A stretch of 64,000 nt of DNA from contig NZ_JAMXLR010000003.1 in assembly GCF_024054565.1 (NCBI RefSeq), positions 186,001-250,000 of the forward strand, in the 5' to 3' direction. The position numbers and the translations under genes were made by a program. Shown in pieces: positions 9,601-18,399 of the stretch (its first letter is position 1; each line of letters begins with the position of its first letter). This stretch comes from Aeoliella straminimaris (GTDB lineage Bacteria > Planctomycetota > Planctomycetia > Pirellulales > Lacipirellulaceae). The notes under the pieces were generated by a model. It was not told the DNA's origin. It made no database searches and was given only the letters and a program-made list of their open reading frames with translations.

Positions 9601-10484
9601 ACGACGCCCGCCTCGCCCTGAGAGCCGTCGAACGAATTGGAAAGGTAGGGCGCAATCACTTCTACATTGGGGATGAGTTGCGGGGACACGGGATTCGAGA
9701 TGTCGTAGAAGCGAATCACGCCGTGCGGTTTGGTGATATCGTCGGTGGGCTGGTAATTCTCGTCGAGTGCACGTTCCAGCGAGACGGCCAGTATCTGTCC
9801 GGACGTGTCGAGGCCGCCCACGTGGCCATAGTCTTCGAAGAATACGTTGTTGACCACGCGGTCTTCGGGCGGGGGATTGCCGAACGGAGGATCGAGTGCA
9901 TTGTCGGTACGCTCGGTAAATCGATTTCCGCCCAGTCGTTCGCCATCATCGGCGGCCGAATCGATTTTCATGACTACGACGTTGCCTCGCGGCTCGGGCG
10001 ACTTCTCCTCGTCGGGATAGTCGTCTGGATTCTCGAGTACGGAGCCCGACCCCGATTGGTAAAGATACGGAGTGCCGACACCAAACGAACGCGCGATGCC
10101 CTGGTAGTGCTCGTCGGACGTGTTCTCGCCCGGGCCCGGGGGTTCCGGCCCGTCGCCATTGCGAGGTTCGGTAGGTGCATTGCCGCCAGGCAAGCCGATC
10201 AGCGGTGGGTTGGTCTCCGCATCGAAGTAGTTGGCCGCCAGCAGATCGGGCGAATCCTGAAGAGCAAAAAACGCGTTGAGCACATTCGGCACGCGGAAGT
10301 CTTCCTGAATCGTGGCCGCGAGCATCATGCGAGGCTCCAGGGCTTCGATGCCGGACAATCGCTTTGCGGAGCTTGGCGATGCGCTATGGCGCCATCGATC
10401 AGCGATCCAGTGACTAGCGGTGATACGACCTGATTCCGTCGCCGCAGAAAGTGGGCCGAAGAAACGCCGTGACCTGTTGAACAT
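6678..10484 (-). CDS. Secreted cadherin/Ig-like repeat protein with dockerin domain
   Basis: The ATG at 10484 is preceded by AAGGGGCG at a suitable distance. The frame is open further, to 10619, but that part lacks a signal. The N-terminus carries the planctomycete motif [10 protein letters not shown] near residue 55. A long central region resembles a beta-propeller-like surface protein of unknown function. It is followed by a cadherin-type segment ([19 protein letters not shown]) and two tandem Ig-like/VCBS-type repeats with the [10 protein letters not shown] / [13 protein letters not shown] and DGNGGS signatures. Then comes a dockerin-like pair of EF-hands ([32 protein letters not shown]), and a Ser/Ala/Asp-rich tail ends in GSDL. 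Cell-surface or exported adhesion/scaffold function is inferred. The gene is convergent with the accessory cassette. Confidence 0.85.
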   Translation of the reverse strand: MFNRSRRFFGPLSAATESGRITASHWIADRWRHSASPSSAKRLSGIEALEPRMMLAATIQEDFRVPNVLNAFFALQDSPDLLAANYFDAETNPPLIGLPGGNAPTEPRNGDGPEPPGPGENTSDEHYQGIARSFGVGTPYLYQSGSGSVLENPDDYPDEEKSPEPRGNVVVMKIDSAADDGERLGGNRFTERTDNALDPPFGNPPPEDRVVNNVFFEDYGHVGGLDTSGQILAVSLERALDENYQPTDDITKPHGVIRFYDISNPVSPQLIPNVEVIAPYLSNSFDGSQGEAGVVALTKMDDGTFLLALSAKNNIDVVFYRSNLTDFNAPGFNFGPLQQEYFDPGQLVPTPYMTTRPFAFLSTTNIDGREGEIGPADAPWPVNYIESTSGNSVPSSHQSFNFITQTNGDLYLIGSRNDCGGGPGIICPIGDDPDDYIDLYRVSVTPSGGDSQLGSISLTLHGTKEVELEEGHFAHVGGSHVSPTGELLYYSGEGYNHEDSEANRLNIGEFRSKTVMIGNEPIRGIVASTYQGVFTKTARAGAGRFLEAGNLTLIEDGAETILQVAAGVPVRFDASVLQAFVEFYDEPSARTNQLMVEIDDRSEIGVLWNFSKANDTGNSEFNDDAEEVSYWLPRGTIARLYEDNVADTASDKIGTLAAPSLFSPGADDSVLRQDIDPDVRDEVTAMQFIRAGQPNVPGGFDFPGFETLTTVNPRFEWSSVLTSGSTSTLDQLLPATTLDDQSFSVAFDTEGRQVITLRYLPAGGLINDTSTATLLAAGYPALPGGPTVPSDWAELTITVEVQGAVNTNPVFTTPSSVSILENETFVTTVNAVDNDVPAQTVTYELDDDSDSAFFNLTPDGQLLFNSPPDYELPTDKGKDNIYDIRIFASDGNGGSSSLNLGVEVIDIVKAADDTAVTDEDTPVVIDVLANDFEMGGTLSVSQVGNAMHGGVVINANNTITYQPGAGFSGEDHFNYTVKSTNGAIDSRQVTVTVNPVNEDPTTSNDFANTVEDFSVEIDVLANDSDPDGDKLVVTSVSLPEFGLALINPDGTITYIPNRDFDGSDSFTYLASDGNGGSTSATVFVEVSPVLDGDYNEDGVVNIADYVVWRNTLGAAGEPFAGADGDGSGLVDAEDYVVWKNHFGQTAAPPIAASLSARVASEPTTAGSPSAESPAPGDSSQAAPTAGGLSLNGLDSAKREKSDDPGMAVTTPSSTSPSDAGLLLLWQQADDDLDDDYGPSDLSTLDEAFAAENLSTEMDSMQARLGSDL

Positions 10485-10873
10485 CCGTACGCCCCTTAGA
10501 CAAGTGATGGTGAAGCTCAGAAAGCAGAAAAGCAGCATCAAGCCCGCGTCGCCCCCAGCCCCCCCCTCTGCTGCAGTCCACCACTGTAACAGGTGGGTTT
10601 GCCGCCGTCCAACTAACAAACCTCAAAGCATGCGGTAGCCCGCCTTGCTGATGGACGGTCGCGTGATTGGGTTAAGGGTCACGCGACTTCTTAGTTCGCG
10701 TCCTCTGTTGCCTCCTGTAAATACATCCACCGCCGCGCCGCTGCGTGTGGTGTTATCCGTCGTCCTCGCGAACCTCTTCCGCACCCGGTGCGTCGGTTGC
10801 TCCAAACCGATAAGGCTCCACGAAGATGGACCATCAAAGACGGCGGGCGATCGGCTGGAAGCCGTTTCTTTAG

Positions 10874-11092
10874 CAGCAACTGCTTGACGACCGACGGGAG
10901 CCATCCGTCGCTGCCGGTGTGTCGGCGGATGAGGTGGCCGTGGGCGACTGGCTGCTCTTGTCGGCGGAAGACCACCGCGCCACGATGCGGCTCGACCGGC
11001 AGACGCTGCTGTATCGCCAGGCGGTGTCGGCGCCAAACTCCAACTCCGATGATTCGCGGAAGCTAGCCAGAGACAGCGACTTGGCAGCGTAG
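10874..11092 (+). pseudogene. Possible 3' fragment of an unknown gene
   Basis: After a TAG at 10871 a frame of 72 codons is open to the stop at 11090. It has protein-like composition (VSADEVAVGDWLLLSAEDHR, LDRQTLLYRQAVSAP) but no ATG, GTG or ribosome site at its start. It may be the end of a decayed gene. I do not recognise the family. The rest of 10485-10873 shows nothing I can support. Confidence 0.25.
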
Positions 11093-11109
11093 CTTGCCGC
11101 CCCGCTGCT

Positions 11110-11391
11110 TCACTTCTGCGCGGTTTCAATCGGGGCGGGGTAGTCGGCCAGCTGGGTTTCGGCTGGATTCACCAGGCTTGGCTCGTCGGGCCGATAGCCT
11201 TGAAGCAGCGTCAGCTTGCCCGTTTCGAACTCCTCGTAGGAGATCGTCCCGCGGTCGCGCAGCTTTCGCAGTTCGGAGATCTCTTGAGCCATCGTCATCG
11301 GCTGCTCGGTGCGGCCCCCGACGCTCAAGGCAAAACAACCGGGCAGGCACATCACGCCCAGCAAGAACAGAACACTATAGCACTTGGACAT
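11110..11391 (-). CDS. Small lipoprotein with SHOCT-like C-terminal domain
   Basis: 93 residues. The N-terminal signal ends in a lipobox (MCLPGC), so the mature protein should be lipid-anchored at Cys19. The segment ISELRKLRDRGTISYEEFE fits the SHOCT (short C-terminal) domain, a small helical hairpin common in bacterial envelope and phage proteins and thought to mediate oligomerisation. The remaining tail is short and polar. No operon partner is close: the REP-like repeat lies upstream and the fragment at 10874-11092 downstream. The exact function is unknown. Confidence 0.75.
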   Translation of the reverse strand: MSKCYSVLFLLGVMCLPGCFALSVGGRTEQPMTMAQEISELRKLRDRGTISYEEFETGKLTLLQGYRPDEPSLVNPAETQLADYPAPIETAQK

Positions 11392-11652
11392 CCTGAACTA
11401 CCCACTTCGTGTGACTAGCAAACGCGGCCCGGAAACAAGGTTCCCACCAACTTTCGCTGGTAAGTACCAGATAGATCACATCAGGTCAATCTTCGGCAGA
11501 ATCGCCCTGGCCGGTTTAACACCAATGGCCACCATCGGCAGGATGGCCGCCGCTAGCAGTGCTAGTTCGCTAGCCGTGGATGGCGCCCGCGCTCGTATAA
11601 CTTGACTGAACGCAACCGTCTCGCCTGGTGCCACTGCTGGCTTGCCGGGTGC

Positions 11653-11820
11653 CACGGGAACCGCCCGTGTTTTGACCTGCCATGCAGCAATCCCCCGCCG
11701 AGCCCAATCGACAACGAGTTCGGCACTTTGAAGGAGTGAAGGTAGGTGTGGTAGATTAACCGTAGCAGTGTGCAGGCTGAACACCGTTAGCCTGCATTGG
11801 CAAAGCCCAATCCTGCCCGG
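11653..11820 (+). repeat. REP-like palindromic repeat, copy 1
   Basis: Begins with the imperfect palindrome CACGGGAACCGCCCGTG, followed by TTTTGACCTGCC and a roughly 150-bp body shared with 13077-13243 (common blocks TTCGGCACTTTGAAGGAG and GGTAGGTGTGGTAGATTAAC). It lies upstream of the TPR gene. The remainder of 11392-11652 holds no gene I can support. Confidence 0.7.
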
Positions 11821-11935
11821 GATTTTGCTATGAAAGCATGCACTCAAGGACCGAGTAGTATGATTTGCCGTGTTCCTGTAAGGGAAACATCCGGTACCGA
11901 AACTCGTCCAAAGATTCACTTACAGGGTCAACACG

Positions 11936-12991
11936 ATGGAAAGCCCCCATTTAGATGGTGCCGAAGAGTCTGGTGCGGCGGGTCTGTATCGACAAGCGAT
12001 TGAGGCTTTCGAGCAGGGAGATCTTGAGTTGGCCCAGAGATACTGCGCGCCAGCGGCTAAGCTCTACGACCAGGATAGCGATACGCGGGTTGCAGACGCC
12101 TATCAACTACTCGGCTTGATTGCTTACTGGCAAAATGACTATTCCGCATCAGAAAGCTGGTATACCAAGTCGCTTGCGGTGTACGAGAGAAATGGAAATG
12201 AACCCGAGGTGGCCACGACATGCCACTATTTGGGTTCAGCCGCAATTCGCCGTAGCGACTACTCCGCTGCTGCTGACTGGCTATGGAAGTCAGTTCACAT
12301 TAGAGAAGAATTGGGTAACGAAATTGCTGCCGGTGAGAGCTATCATCAACTGGGTTTAGCTGCTTACCAGTCAGGAGACCTTGCAAGTGCGGAGAGATGG
12401 TACGTCAGATCCATTGAACTCGATGAGAAAAACGGGAACACACTTAGTGCAGCAAGCACCTACAACAACCTCGGCGCCGTGGCGAATGCCAAGGGCGACT
12501 ACCAAACTGCGGAGAAGTGGCTATGGAAGTCGATTCGCATTGGGGAATCGCATGGCAATGAGATTGGCGCTGCAGGAAGCTACCATCAGTTGGGAGTCGT
12601 AGCGGATAGCCGTGGCGATCCTGATAGTGCAAGGCGGTGGTACCTTGAGTCATTGGAGATTAGCAGGAAGCTGAACGCCGATAGCGAGATGGCCAAGACC
12701 TTCGCCAATCTGTTCGGATTGGCCATGAACGGTGGTGATAGCAAAGAAGCTGAGGAATGGCTGAAGAAAGCGTTGAAGGTGTATACCGATAAGGTGGACA
12801 TAAAAGCGATGCTCTTCCTTGGTGAGATGGCGGAGGAACAAGGCGAAACGCGCGTCGCCGAGCGAATTTACCGCATTGCTGTTGAAGTTGCGGAGAACCT
12901 TGGTGTCGATGGGGTAGAGGCTAAAGATCGCCTTCGAAGCGTTAGCAAAACGGGCTGGCGCGTATTGATGCCACGTTGGAAGTCTTCCTGA
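11936..12991 (+). CDS. Tetratricopeptide-repeat protein
   Basis: 351 residues made almost entirely of TPR units of about 40 residues. Examples are AYQLLGLIAYWQNDYSASESW, SYHQLGLAAYQSGDLASAERW, TYNNLGAVANAKGDYQTAEKW and SYHQLGVVADSRGDPDSARRW; the periodic G-D-Y/L and A-E-W positions are clear. This is the TPR_12-like layout seen in protein-protein interaction scaffolds. No signal peptide or membrane segment is visible, so a cytoplasmic location is likely. It stands alone between two REP-like repeats; its partner is unknown. Confidence 0.85.
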   Translation: MESPHLDGAEESGAAGLYRQAIEAFEQGDLELAQRYCAPAAKLYDQDSDTRVADAYQLLGLIAYWQNDYSASESWYTKSLAVYERNGNEPEVATTCHYLGSAAIRRSDYSAAADWLWKSVHIREELGNEIAAGESYHQLGLAAYQSGDLASAERWYVRSIELDEKNGNTLSAASTYNNLGAVANAKGDYQTAEKWLWKSIRIGESHGNEIGAAGSYHQLGVVADSRGDPDSARRWYLESLEISRKLNADSEMAKTFANLFGLAMNGGDSKEAEEWLKKALKVYTDKVDIKAMLFLGEMAEEQGETRVAERIYRIAVEVAENLGVDGVEAKDRLRSVSKTGWRVLMPRWKSS

Positions 12992-13076
12992 TACGATAAC
13001 GCAAGTGGCACTTTAACTCCCACAGAAGCAAAGAACCGGACGCGTGCCGCTGGCCGGGCCTCAAATCTACGGGTGC

Positions 13077-13243
13077 CACGGGCACTGCCCGTGTTTTGAC
13101 CTGCCGTGAAGCAACGCCCCAAGAGCCCCATCGCCAACAAGTTCGGCACTTTGAAGGAGCGAAGGTAGGTGTGGTAGATTAACCGCAGCAGTGTGCAGAC
13201 CAAACACAGTTAGCCTACACTGGCAAAAGCCAGTGGCACCCGC
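13077..13243 (+). repeat. REP-like palindromic repeat, copy 2
   Basis: Starts with the perfect 17-bp palindrome CACGGGCACTGCCCGTG (8-bp arms, 1-base centre) and continues with the same body as 11653-11820, ending near GGCAAAAGCCAGTGGCACC. It occupies most of the gap between the TPR gene and the leucine-rich-repeat gene. Confidence 0.75.
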
Positions 13244-13274
13244 GCGTGGTCAAGAAAAACTGTATTGAAAACAT

Positions 13275-13877
13275 ATGCGACAGTTCTTTTTGAAATTTGC
13301 CCAATTGCGATGGTCACTTCGCACACAATTTGCCATTACGACACTATTCTGTGTCATGATTTTCTTCGTGATTAGGGCCGGGCTGCAATACTACCAACAG
13401 AATCGTTTGGTAAGTGAGTGGCAGAAGGCCGGTGCCATTGTCATTTTTGATGATGACACTGACGAAGTAACTCTGATTGCAGACATGGGACCTGGCCGGT
13501 TTAAGGTTGATCGCTTACAGAACCTACCAAAGACGCCACACTTGTCGCACTTGTTACTGTCAGAAACTTCAATCAACGACGACGACCTCGACTGGATTGG
13601 ATCCCTCAACTCGTTGGAGAGCTTGGCGTTAAATGACACATCTATTTCCGACCAAGGAGTATTGCATCTCAGAGATTTGACCTCGCTTCGGCACCTTCAC
13701 CTATCCAACACATCAATTACAGATGCTAGTGTTACCGTGCTGGGAGGACTGGTTGACTTGAAGGAACTAGATATCAGCGGAACTCTGATCACACCTCAAG
13801 GGCAACAACTAATTGAGCGTATGTTACCGCAGGCCGATGTAATTGGTACAGCTACGAATCCCATTAAAACCGAGTAG
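13275..13877 (+). CDS. Membrane-anchored leucine-rich-repeat protein
   Basis: 200 residues. A hydrophobic segment (about residues 17-37, FAITTLFCVMIFFVIRAGL) near the N-terminus is a membrane anchor. The body has four or five short leucine-rich repeats of the bacterial type (LESLALNDTSISDQGVLHL, LRHLHLSNTSITDASVTVL, LKELDISGTLITPQG), a form abundant in planctomycetes. Its ligand is unknown. Base composition is more AT-rich than neighbouring genes, as in other genes of this stretch. Confidence 0.8.
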   Translation: MRQFFLKFAQLRWSLRTQFAITTLFCVMIFFVIRAGLQYYQQNRLVSEWQKAGAIVIFDDDTDEVTLIADMGPGRFKVDRLQNLPKTPHLSHLLLSETSINDDDLDWIGSLNSLESLALNDTSISDQGVLHLRDLTSLRHLHLSNTSITDASVTVLGGLVDLKELDISGTLITPQGQQLIERMLPQADVIGTATNPIKTE

Positions 13878-13960
13878 GCAAAAGACCCGTATTGATGCTT
13901 TGTAAGAAGCTCCCCACAGGTACGAAAGCAACGGACGGGTGGCACTGTTATCGCGTGTGC

Positions 13961-14020
13961 CACGGGCACTGCCCGTGTTTTGACCTGCCGTGAAGCAACG
14001 CCCCAAGAGCCCCATCGGGC
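13961..14020 (+). repeat. REP-like palindromic repeat, copy 3 (short)
   Basis: The palindrome CACGGGCACTGCCCGTG and the next 40 or so bases (TTTTGACCTGCCGTGAAGCA, then CGCCCCAAGAGCCCCATC) match copy 2 nearly base for base, then the similarity ends. It lies just before the RAYT-like remnant. A further related scrap (GCCACCCGCGCGGCC) is at about 14366. Confidence 0.7.
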
Positions 14021-14084
14021 GGGGTGGCACTGCCGGCACGTTTCTGGTGCCACTGCTGGCTTGTCGAGGTTGGACCCATGGAGT

Positions 14085-14195
14085 GAGTCGGAGCAGCTAG
14101 TTGGGCCAAACACGGTCCGGCACTTCGACCAGCAGGGCGAGATTCACGAGTTGACGTTCTCGTGCTACCATCGGTGGCCTTTGTTAGAGGACGAC
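14085..14195 (+). pseudogene. Remnant of a REP-associated tyrosine transposase (RAYT)
   Basis: One frame encodes NTVRHFDQQGEIHELTFSCY followed by HRWPLLEDD. This matches the conserved N-terminal strand of Y1-type REP-associated transposases (pattern RHFDxPGxxHELTFSCYxRxPLL). The rest of the enzyme, including the HUH metal-binding motif and catalytic tyrosine, is missing, and the following sequence does not continue the family. It is therefore a decayed fragment. It sits among palindromic repeats, as RAYT genes do elsewhere. Confidence 0.6.
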
Positions 14196-14445
14196 TGCCG
14201 AGGTGATCGGCCGTGCCACCGGATTGGTTTGCTGGAGAATCTAACTTTACGAGCTACTGTGGCTTCCCCCACAGCACTGCTGGTCCTCCGCAAGCTGGCG
14301 AACGAGTAGAAAAATGTGCGACTCGCTGAGGGTTTGAAAAAGCCAAACCACGACAAGCCAGCTGTGCCACCCGCGCGGCCTTGGGAGAATAAAGCAAAAA
14401 ACCGAGTTACGCCCCGCCAGGATTCCGTTAAATAAAGGGTAGAAG

Positions 14446-16800
14446 ATGCCTTTTAATCGGAGAACCGTGATGAGCGACCCGCCAAATTGCCCAAGTTGCG
14501 GCGTCAAGCTGCCATCGGACGCCCCGGCCGGTTTGTGCCCCAAATGCCTAGTGGCCGCCGGGATGGAAAGCGAAGCGGACGTTCGCACCGACCTGCCGAT
14601 GTCGGACTCCGAAGCGGCAACGATTGATAGTCCTTCACCCGCTTGCGGGTTCATGCCCCCACGGCCGGCGGAATGGGCAGGTAAATTTCCGCAGCTCGAG
14701 ATTCTGGAAATGCTGGGACACGGGGGCATGGGCGCGGTTTACTTGGCTCGCCAAACCAATCTCGACCGGCTGGTGGCACTGAAGATCATCCGCCCCGAGG
14801 CGACACACGACCCCCTGTTTGCCGAGCGATTTAATCGAGAAGCCAAGACACTCGCTCGGCTGACCCATCAACACATTGTGGGAGTGTACGATTTTGGAGA
14901 AATCGATTATGCCGAAGTCGGCGATCAATCTGTGCGGCCACTCTACTATTTCCTGATGGAATACGTCGACGGCGCCAACCTCCGGCAGTTGATCCAAAGC
15001 GGCGAACTGACCCCCGAGCAGGCCCTGGCGATCGTCCCACAGGTCTGCAACGCGCTGCAGCATGCGCATGACGAAGGCGTCGTGCATCGCGACATCAAGC
15101 CGGAAAACATCCTGCTCGACAAACGCGGTCGGGTGAAGATCGCCGATTTTGGGCTCGCGAAGCTGACCACTCGCTCCGAAGCGGAGTTTACGCTCACCGG
15201 AACGCATCAGGTGATGGGGACGCTGCGGTACATGGCGCCTGAGCAGTTGGACGGTTCGCACGCCGTGGACCACCGGGCCGACATCTACTCGCTGGGCGTC
15301 GTATTCTATGAGATGCTCACTGGCGAAGCTCCGATCGGACACTTCGAAGTGCCGTCGAAAAAGGCGCAGATCGACGTGCGGCTCGACCAGGTGGTACTGC
15401 GGTCGCTGGCGCGAGAACCGGAGCGACGCTATCAGCACGCCAGCGACGTGAAGACGGATGTGGAGTCGATCTCCGAAACCACTCACCAGATACAACCACA
15501 GCGCATGCCGAATGCAGCAGTCGGTGAATCCGACAAAATGGAGGCAGCTCGCCGGTATGTTCAACGACCAGCCGTAGGCCTCATGGTTGTAGGAGCGCTT
15601 TCGACATTAACTCAGATCATCGCGGGAATCGCAGTATGTCTGTGGATCGTGGATCAACTACGAGAAGCGTCGCAATCGTTTCCTCTAGTATTGATTGCCG
15701 TTCCAATTATCGCCCTGCTAGGAATCAACTTCTTGTTATCGCTGATAATCGCCTTTGGTGCCTGGAGCATGCTGCGCCTTTCGTCGCTGGGTTGGGCTAC
15801 CGCCGCCTGTGCATTAGCGCTGCTGCCACTGCCGGCTGGGCCGTTCTGGATTTTGAGTCTGCCGATTTCTATCTGGGCGCTGGTGGTGCTCAGCAAGCCG
15901 GACGTTCGCCATGCGTTTCAGCAGGCCGCATCCGCCGCTAGGTCGACCGCGGAGCAGATTCGATGGCCAAGCAGGCTACTCATCATGGCCGGCGTGATTA
16001 ACCTCGGACAGGCCATTCTTTGTACTGGCCAATATCTGCAACATGTGCCACCCCCACAAATTCGTTGGCAGATTCTGGGAATCTTTATCGTCACTCCGAT
16101 TGTGTTGGCAGTCCTGCAAATCGTCAGCGGTTTGCAGATCAAGAGGTTTGACGCGTTTGAACTTGCCGTTACTGCGTCCGCTGTTTCCCTGCTGCCCCTA
16201 TCGTTGGCCGCGGCGATAGGTATACCCGCGGGCATCTGGGCGTTGGCGGTCTTGTTCAACTCCGACGTGAGGCGAGAGTTTAAGCTGCGGAACCTTGCCG
16301 CCGAGCAAAAGCAAACTGGCCCAACGAGAGGCAACGAAGCCGACGGGCTGCCACGTCTCTCCCACAAGGCAGTCGTAGGCGCCATCCTGGCAACGATCTC
16401 AGCCGTGGCTGGCGCCGTCACCGTGTACGGACTCATGGGAGATCCACCACCGCTTGATTGGCCATTTGTCTTGTCCTTTTGGCTTGCGCTACTAACTGGA
16501 TTGGCAAGCGCGTTCGTTGGAGCAATGGCTCTTCACGATTTTCGATACTCAGCAAGGCGAATCATCGGGATAGAGATTGCTTTCTTCGATATCGTCTTCT
16601 TCCCGTTAGCGCTGCTGGACGGGACGATTTTTGCCATAACCTACTTCGTTGTCTCCGCCATCAACCCGAATTGGAAACTTCCTGATGCTGCTATCTCCTT
16701 GGTGATCTCACTGGTGATCTGCATACCAGTGAATATCTGGATCGTCTTCCGGACCTGGCGGGCTATACGCGGCGGCCCCGGTGTATTGATGGACGACTAG
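14446..16800 (+). CDS. Ser/Thr protein kinase with N-terminal zinc ribbon and multi-pass membrane C-terminus
   Basis: 784 residues. A zinc-ribbon-like motif (CPSCGVKL, CPKCL) opens the protein at about residues 15-35. A complete Hanks-type kinase domain follows at about 85-360: glycine loop LGHGGMGAVY, VALKII lysine, HRDIKPENILLD, DFGLAKL, MAPEQL. After it come many hydrophobic segments (about 375-775), for example LLIMAGVINLGQAILC and AVVGAILATISAVAGAVTV, arranged as two similar four-helix blocks plus more helices. The catalytic residues are intact, so an active membrane kinase is expected; its signal and substrate are unknown. ATG at 14446 is used here, but ATG at 14470 (MSDPPN) with GGAG 8 bases upstream is equally likely. 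Confidence 0.88.
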   Translation: MPFNRRTVMSDPPNCPSCGVKLPSDAPAGLCPKCLVAAGMESEADVRTDLPMSDSEAATIDSPSPACGFMPPRPAEWAGKFPQLEILEMLGHGGMGAVYLARQTNLDRLVALKIIRPEATHDPLFAERFNREAKTLARLTHQHIVGVYDFGEIDYAEVGDQSVRPLYYFLMEYVDGANLRQLIQSGELTPEQALAIVPQVCNALQHAHDEGVVHRDIKPENILLDKRGRVKIADFGLAKLTTRSEAEFTLTGTHQVMGTLRYMAPEQLDGSHAVDHRADIYSLGVVFYEMLTGEAPIGHFEVPSKKAQIDVRLDQVVLRSLAREPERRYQHASDVKTDVESISETTHQIQPQRMPNAAVGESDKMEAARRYVQRPAVGLMVVGALSTLTQIIAGIAVCLWIVDQLREASQSFPLVLIAVPIIALLGINFLLSLIIAFGAWSMLRLSSLGWATAACALALLPLPAGPFWILSLPISIWALVVLSKPDVRHAFQQAASAARSTAEQIRWPSRLLIMAGVINLGQAILCTGQYLQHVPPPQIRWQILGIFIVTPIVLAVLQIVSGLQIKRFDAFELAVTASAVSLLPLSLAAAIGIPAGIWALAVLFNSDVRREFKLRNLAAEQKQTGPTRGNEADGLPRLSHKAVVGAILATISAVAGAVTVYGLMGDPPPLDWPFVLSFWLALLTGLASAFVGAMALHDFRYSARRIIGIEIAFFDIVFFPLALLDGTIFAITYFVVSAINPNWKLPDAAISLVISLVICIPVNIWIVFRTWRAIRGGPGVLMDD

Positions 16801-17099
16801 AAGGCATCGCCTCCACCATCTCCAGTTCCGTCAGAACCTCTTCGTTGCCTTCTGTTGTATTTGTCGCCCTCTGTTCTCTCCGTTCCCTTCTGTTTTTCTC
16901 ACTACTGGCACCTCGCGGAGTTCGTCCCCAGGCACGCTGCGGTCCGAATTCTTGCGAATCCGGCTACGACTGGATCCACGTGAAAACCGGGCGTTTGTGC
17001 TTGGTTTGTGCTCATTTTTTTACACTCCGCGGGCTATAACGGGGATGCGGTGAGTACTGTACGCATGTTTATTTCCCCCAAGAGCTGGAGAACCGAAAA
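16801..17099. other. Intergenic region before the HTH gene
   Basis: About 300 bases with no gene I can support. A T-rich string followed by ACACTCC at about 17016-17030 resembles the ends of the dispersed repeats at 32497 and 47917 (TTTTTACAC), but the rest does not match. Confidence 0.4.
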
Positions 17100-18149
17100 A
17101 TGGCACGACCACGAGTGTTGGACGATGTGAAAAAAGGCGAGATCATCGCGCTGATTTCGACTGGTGTGAGCATGGCGAGCATTGCTCGTTATGTCGATTG
17201 CGACCGGAAGACGATTAAGCGGGAGCGCACGGTTGACGAAGATTTTGACCTCCGCGTGCGGCGGGCGGAGATGGCGGTGCAGCTCCGGCCGCTACAAGCC
17301 ATCCAGCGGAAGGCGGACACGCACTGGCGGGCCGCGGCGTGGTTGCTCGATCGGCAGGAGAAACGGCGGCTCGAGCGGCAAGCGCGACGGGATGCGGCCA
17401 ATGCGGCCGATAAAGTGACGCTCACTCGTGTGGAGCTGGTCAAACTTGCCGGGCAGGTGAAAGATGCGGTGCTCTGTGCGGCCGTGTTTCGGGAAGATGA
17501 GGCGTATCTGGGCCGGAAGATCGATCAGGCGTTCGTGAACCTGGTGCCGGAGTTGGCGGCGAAGCCGGGAGACACCCTGCCACCCTACGAACCTGCGTGG
17601 TGGCCGAGAGATTATGCGCCGGGGGAAAGGACCAGCGATTTTGCCACCAACGATGCCGCGACGGACTCCGCCCATGCCTCTTCAAACGATGCTTCCGGCG
17701 CCTCTTCCAACGATGCCGCACCAAATTCTCCCGTAGCACCGCCTGAGGCTCAACCGGAGACGTTGCCGCCGATGGACGAGCCAGTGGTGCCGCCGAAGTG
17801 GGTGCCGCCGCGGGGGCAGACGTGGCAGCAGTCGGCCAGGAATCTGGAGAAGCTCAACCCAGCGCGGTATGGCAAACAGCCGTCGCCCGGCCTGGTGGTC
17901 GATTGGGAGGCGCTGCAGAAATTTCGCGACGACTTGATTGGGGTGATCAAGAAACAACGCGCTGAGTCAACTTCGGAACCGGCCTCTGAACCATGCGGGG
18001 AACAACGCGGGGGGACAAACTCTTCACAGGCACCAAAAGCGTCGGAAAAAGCAGTGGTTTGCCAGCCGTCGCCGACGAAAGGGCCAGGGAGTTTTGGGCC
18101 CCCGAATCTAGATCCCGGAAGTTGTCCCAAAATTAATCAGCTGAAATAG
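17100..18149 (+). CDS. HTH-domain protein (terminase small subunit / resolvase HTH-like), function unknown
   Basis: 349 residues. The N-terminus (about 1-45, IIALISTGVSMASIARYVDC then DRKTIKR) is a helix-turn-helix of the resolvase/terminase type. It is followed by a charged helical region rich in Arg and Ala. From about 185 on the protein is low-complexity (repeats of SNDA, then Pro-rich) with a short conserved patch (ARNLEKLNPARYGKQ, VVDWEALQKFRDDL). It may bind DNA. No phage genes surround it, so a packaging role is unlikely. The last codons (about 18089 to the stop) coincide with a dispersed repeat also found at 35241. Confidence 0.65.
   Translation: MARPRVLDDVKKGEIIALISTGVSMASIARYVDCDRKTIKRERTVDEDFDLRVRRAEMAVQLRPLQAIQRKADTHWRAAAWLLDRQEKRRLERQARRDAANAADKVTLTRVELVKLAGQVKDAVLCAAVFREDEAYLGRKIDQAFVNLVPELAAKPGDTLPPYEPAWWPRDYAPGERTSDFATNDAATDSAHASSNDASGASSNDAAPNSPVAPPEAQPETLPPMDEPVVPPKWVPPRGQTWQQSARNLEKLNPARYGKQPSPGLVVDWEALQKFRDDLIGVIKKQRAESTSEPASEPCGEQRGGTNSSQAPKASEKAVVCQPSPTKGPGSFGPPNLDPGSCPKINQLK
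18089..18136 (+). repeat. Dispersed GAGTTTTGGGCC element, copy in a gene end
   Basis: GAGTTTTGGGCC, then GAATCTAGAT, GGAAGTTGTCCC and an AT-rich end match 35241-35284 with a handful of substitutions. Here the element supplies the last codons of the HTH gene; at 35241 it is intergenic. Confidence 0.6.
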
Positions 18150-18150
18150 C

Positions 18151-18169
18151 CGGACCGCCACGCGGTCCG
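18151..18169 (+). terminator. Possible hairpin terminator after the HTH gene
   Basis: CGGACCG-CCACG-CGGTCCG forms a perfect 7-bp stem two bases after the stop codon. A T4 run follows only after about ten bases, so termination is a weak call. Confidence 0.35.
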
Positions 18170-18399
18170 TGAGGAGTTTTCGCTCGGTTGATTGTGGGCT
18201 GATTGCTGGGGGCTCGTGGAACTCGACCCCAGGCACCTAGCGGCGTTGATGGTGGGGGCCACCGTCTGGCGACGGTGGCTACGGGGAAGGTGCGCGCGGG
18301 GCGTGGTTGTTGGTCGGTGTATAAACGGAGACGCCGCCGCCGGGCCCAGAGACCCGACGACGGCGCGAGTTGAGTATCGTGCGTTTCTTTCTCGGTCCG

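Noticed and set aside
11653-14020. CRISPR array
   Set aside because: Only three repeat copies, 0.9-1.4 kb apart, with genes between them and no cas genes; palindromic form fits REP-like elements instead.
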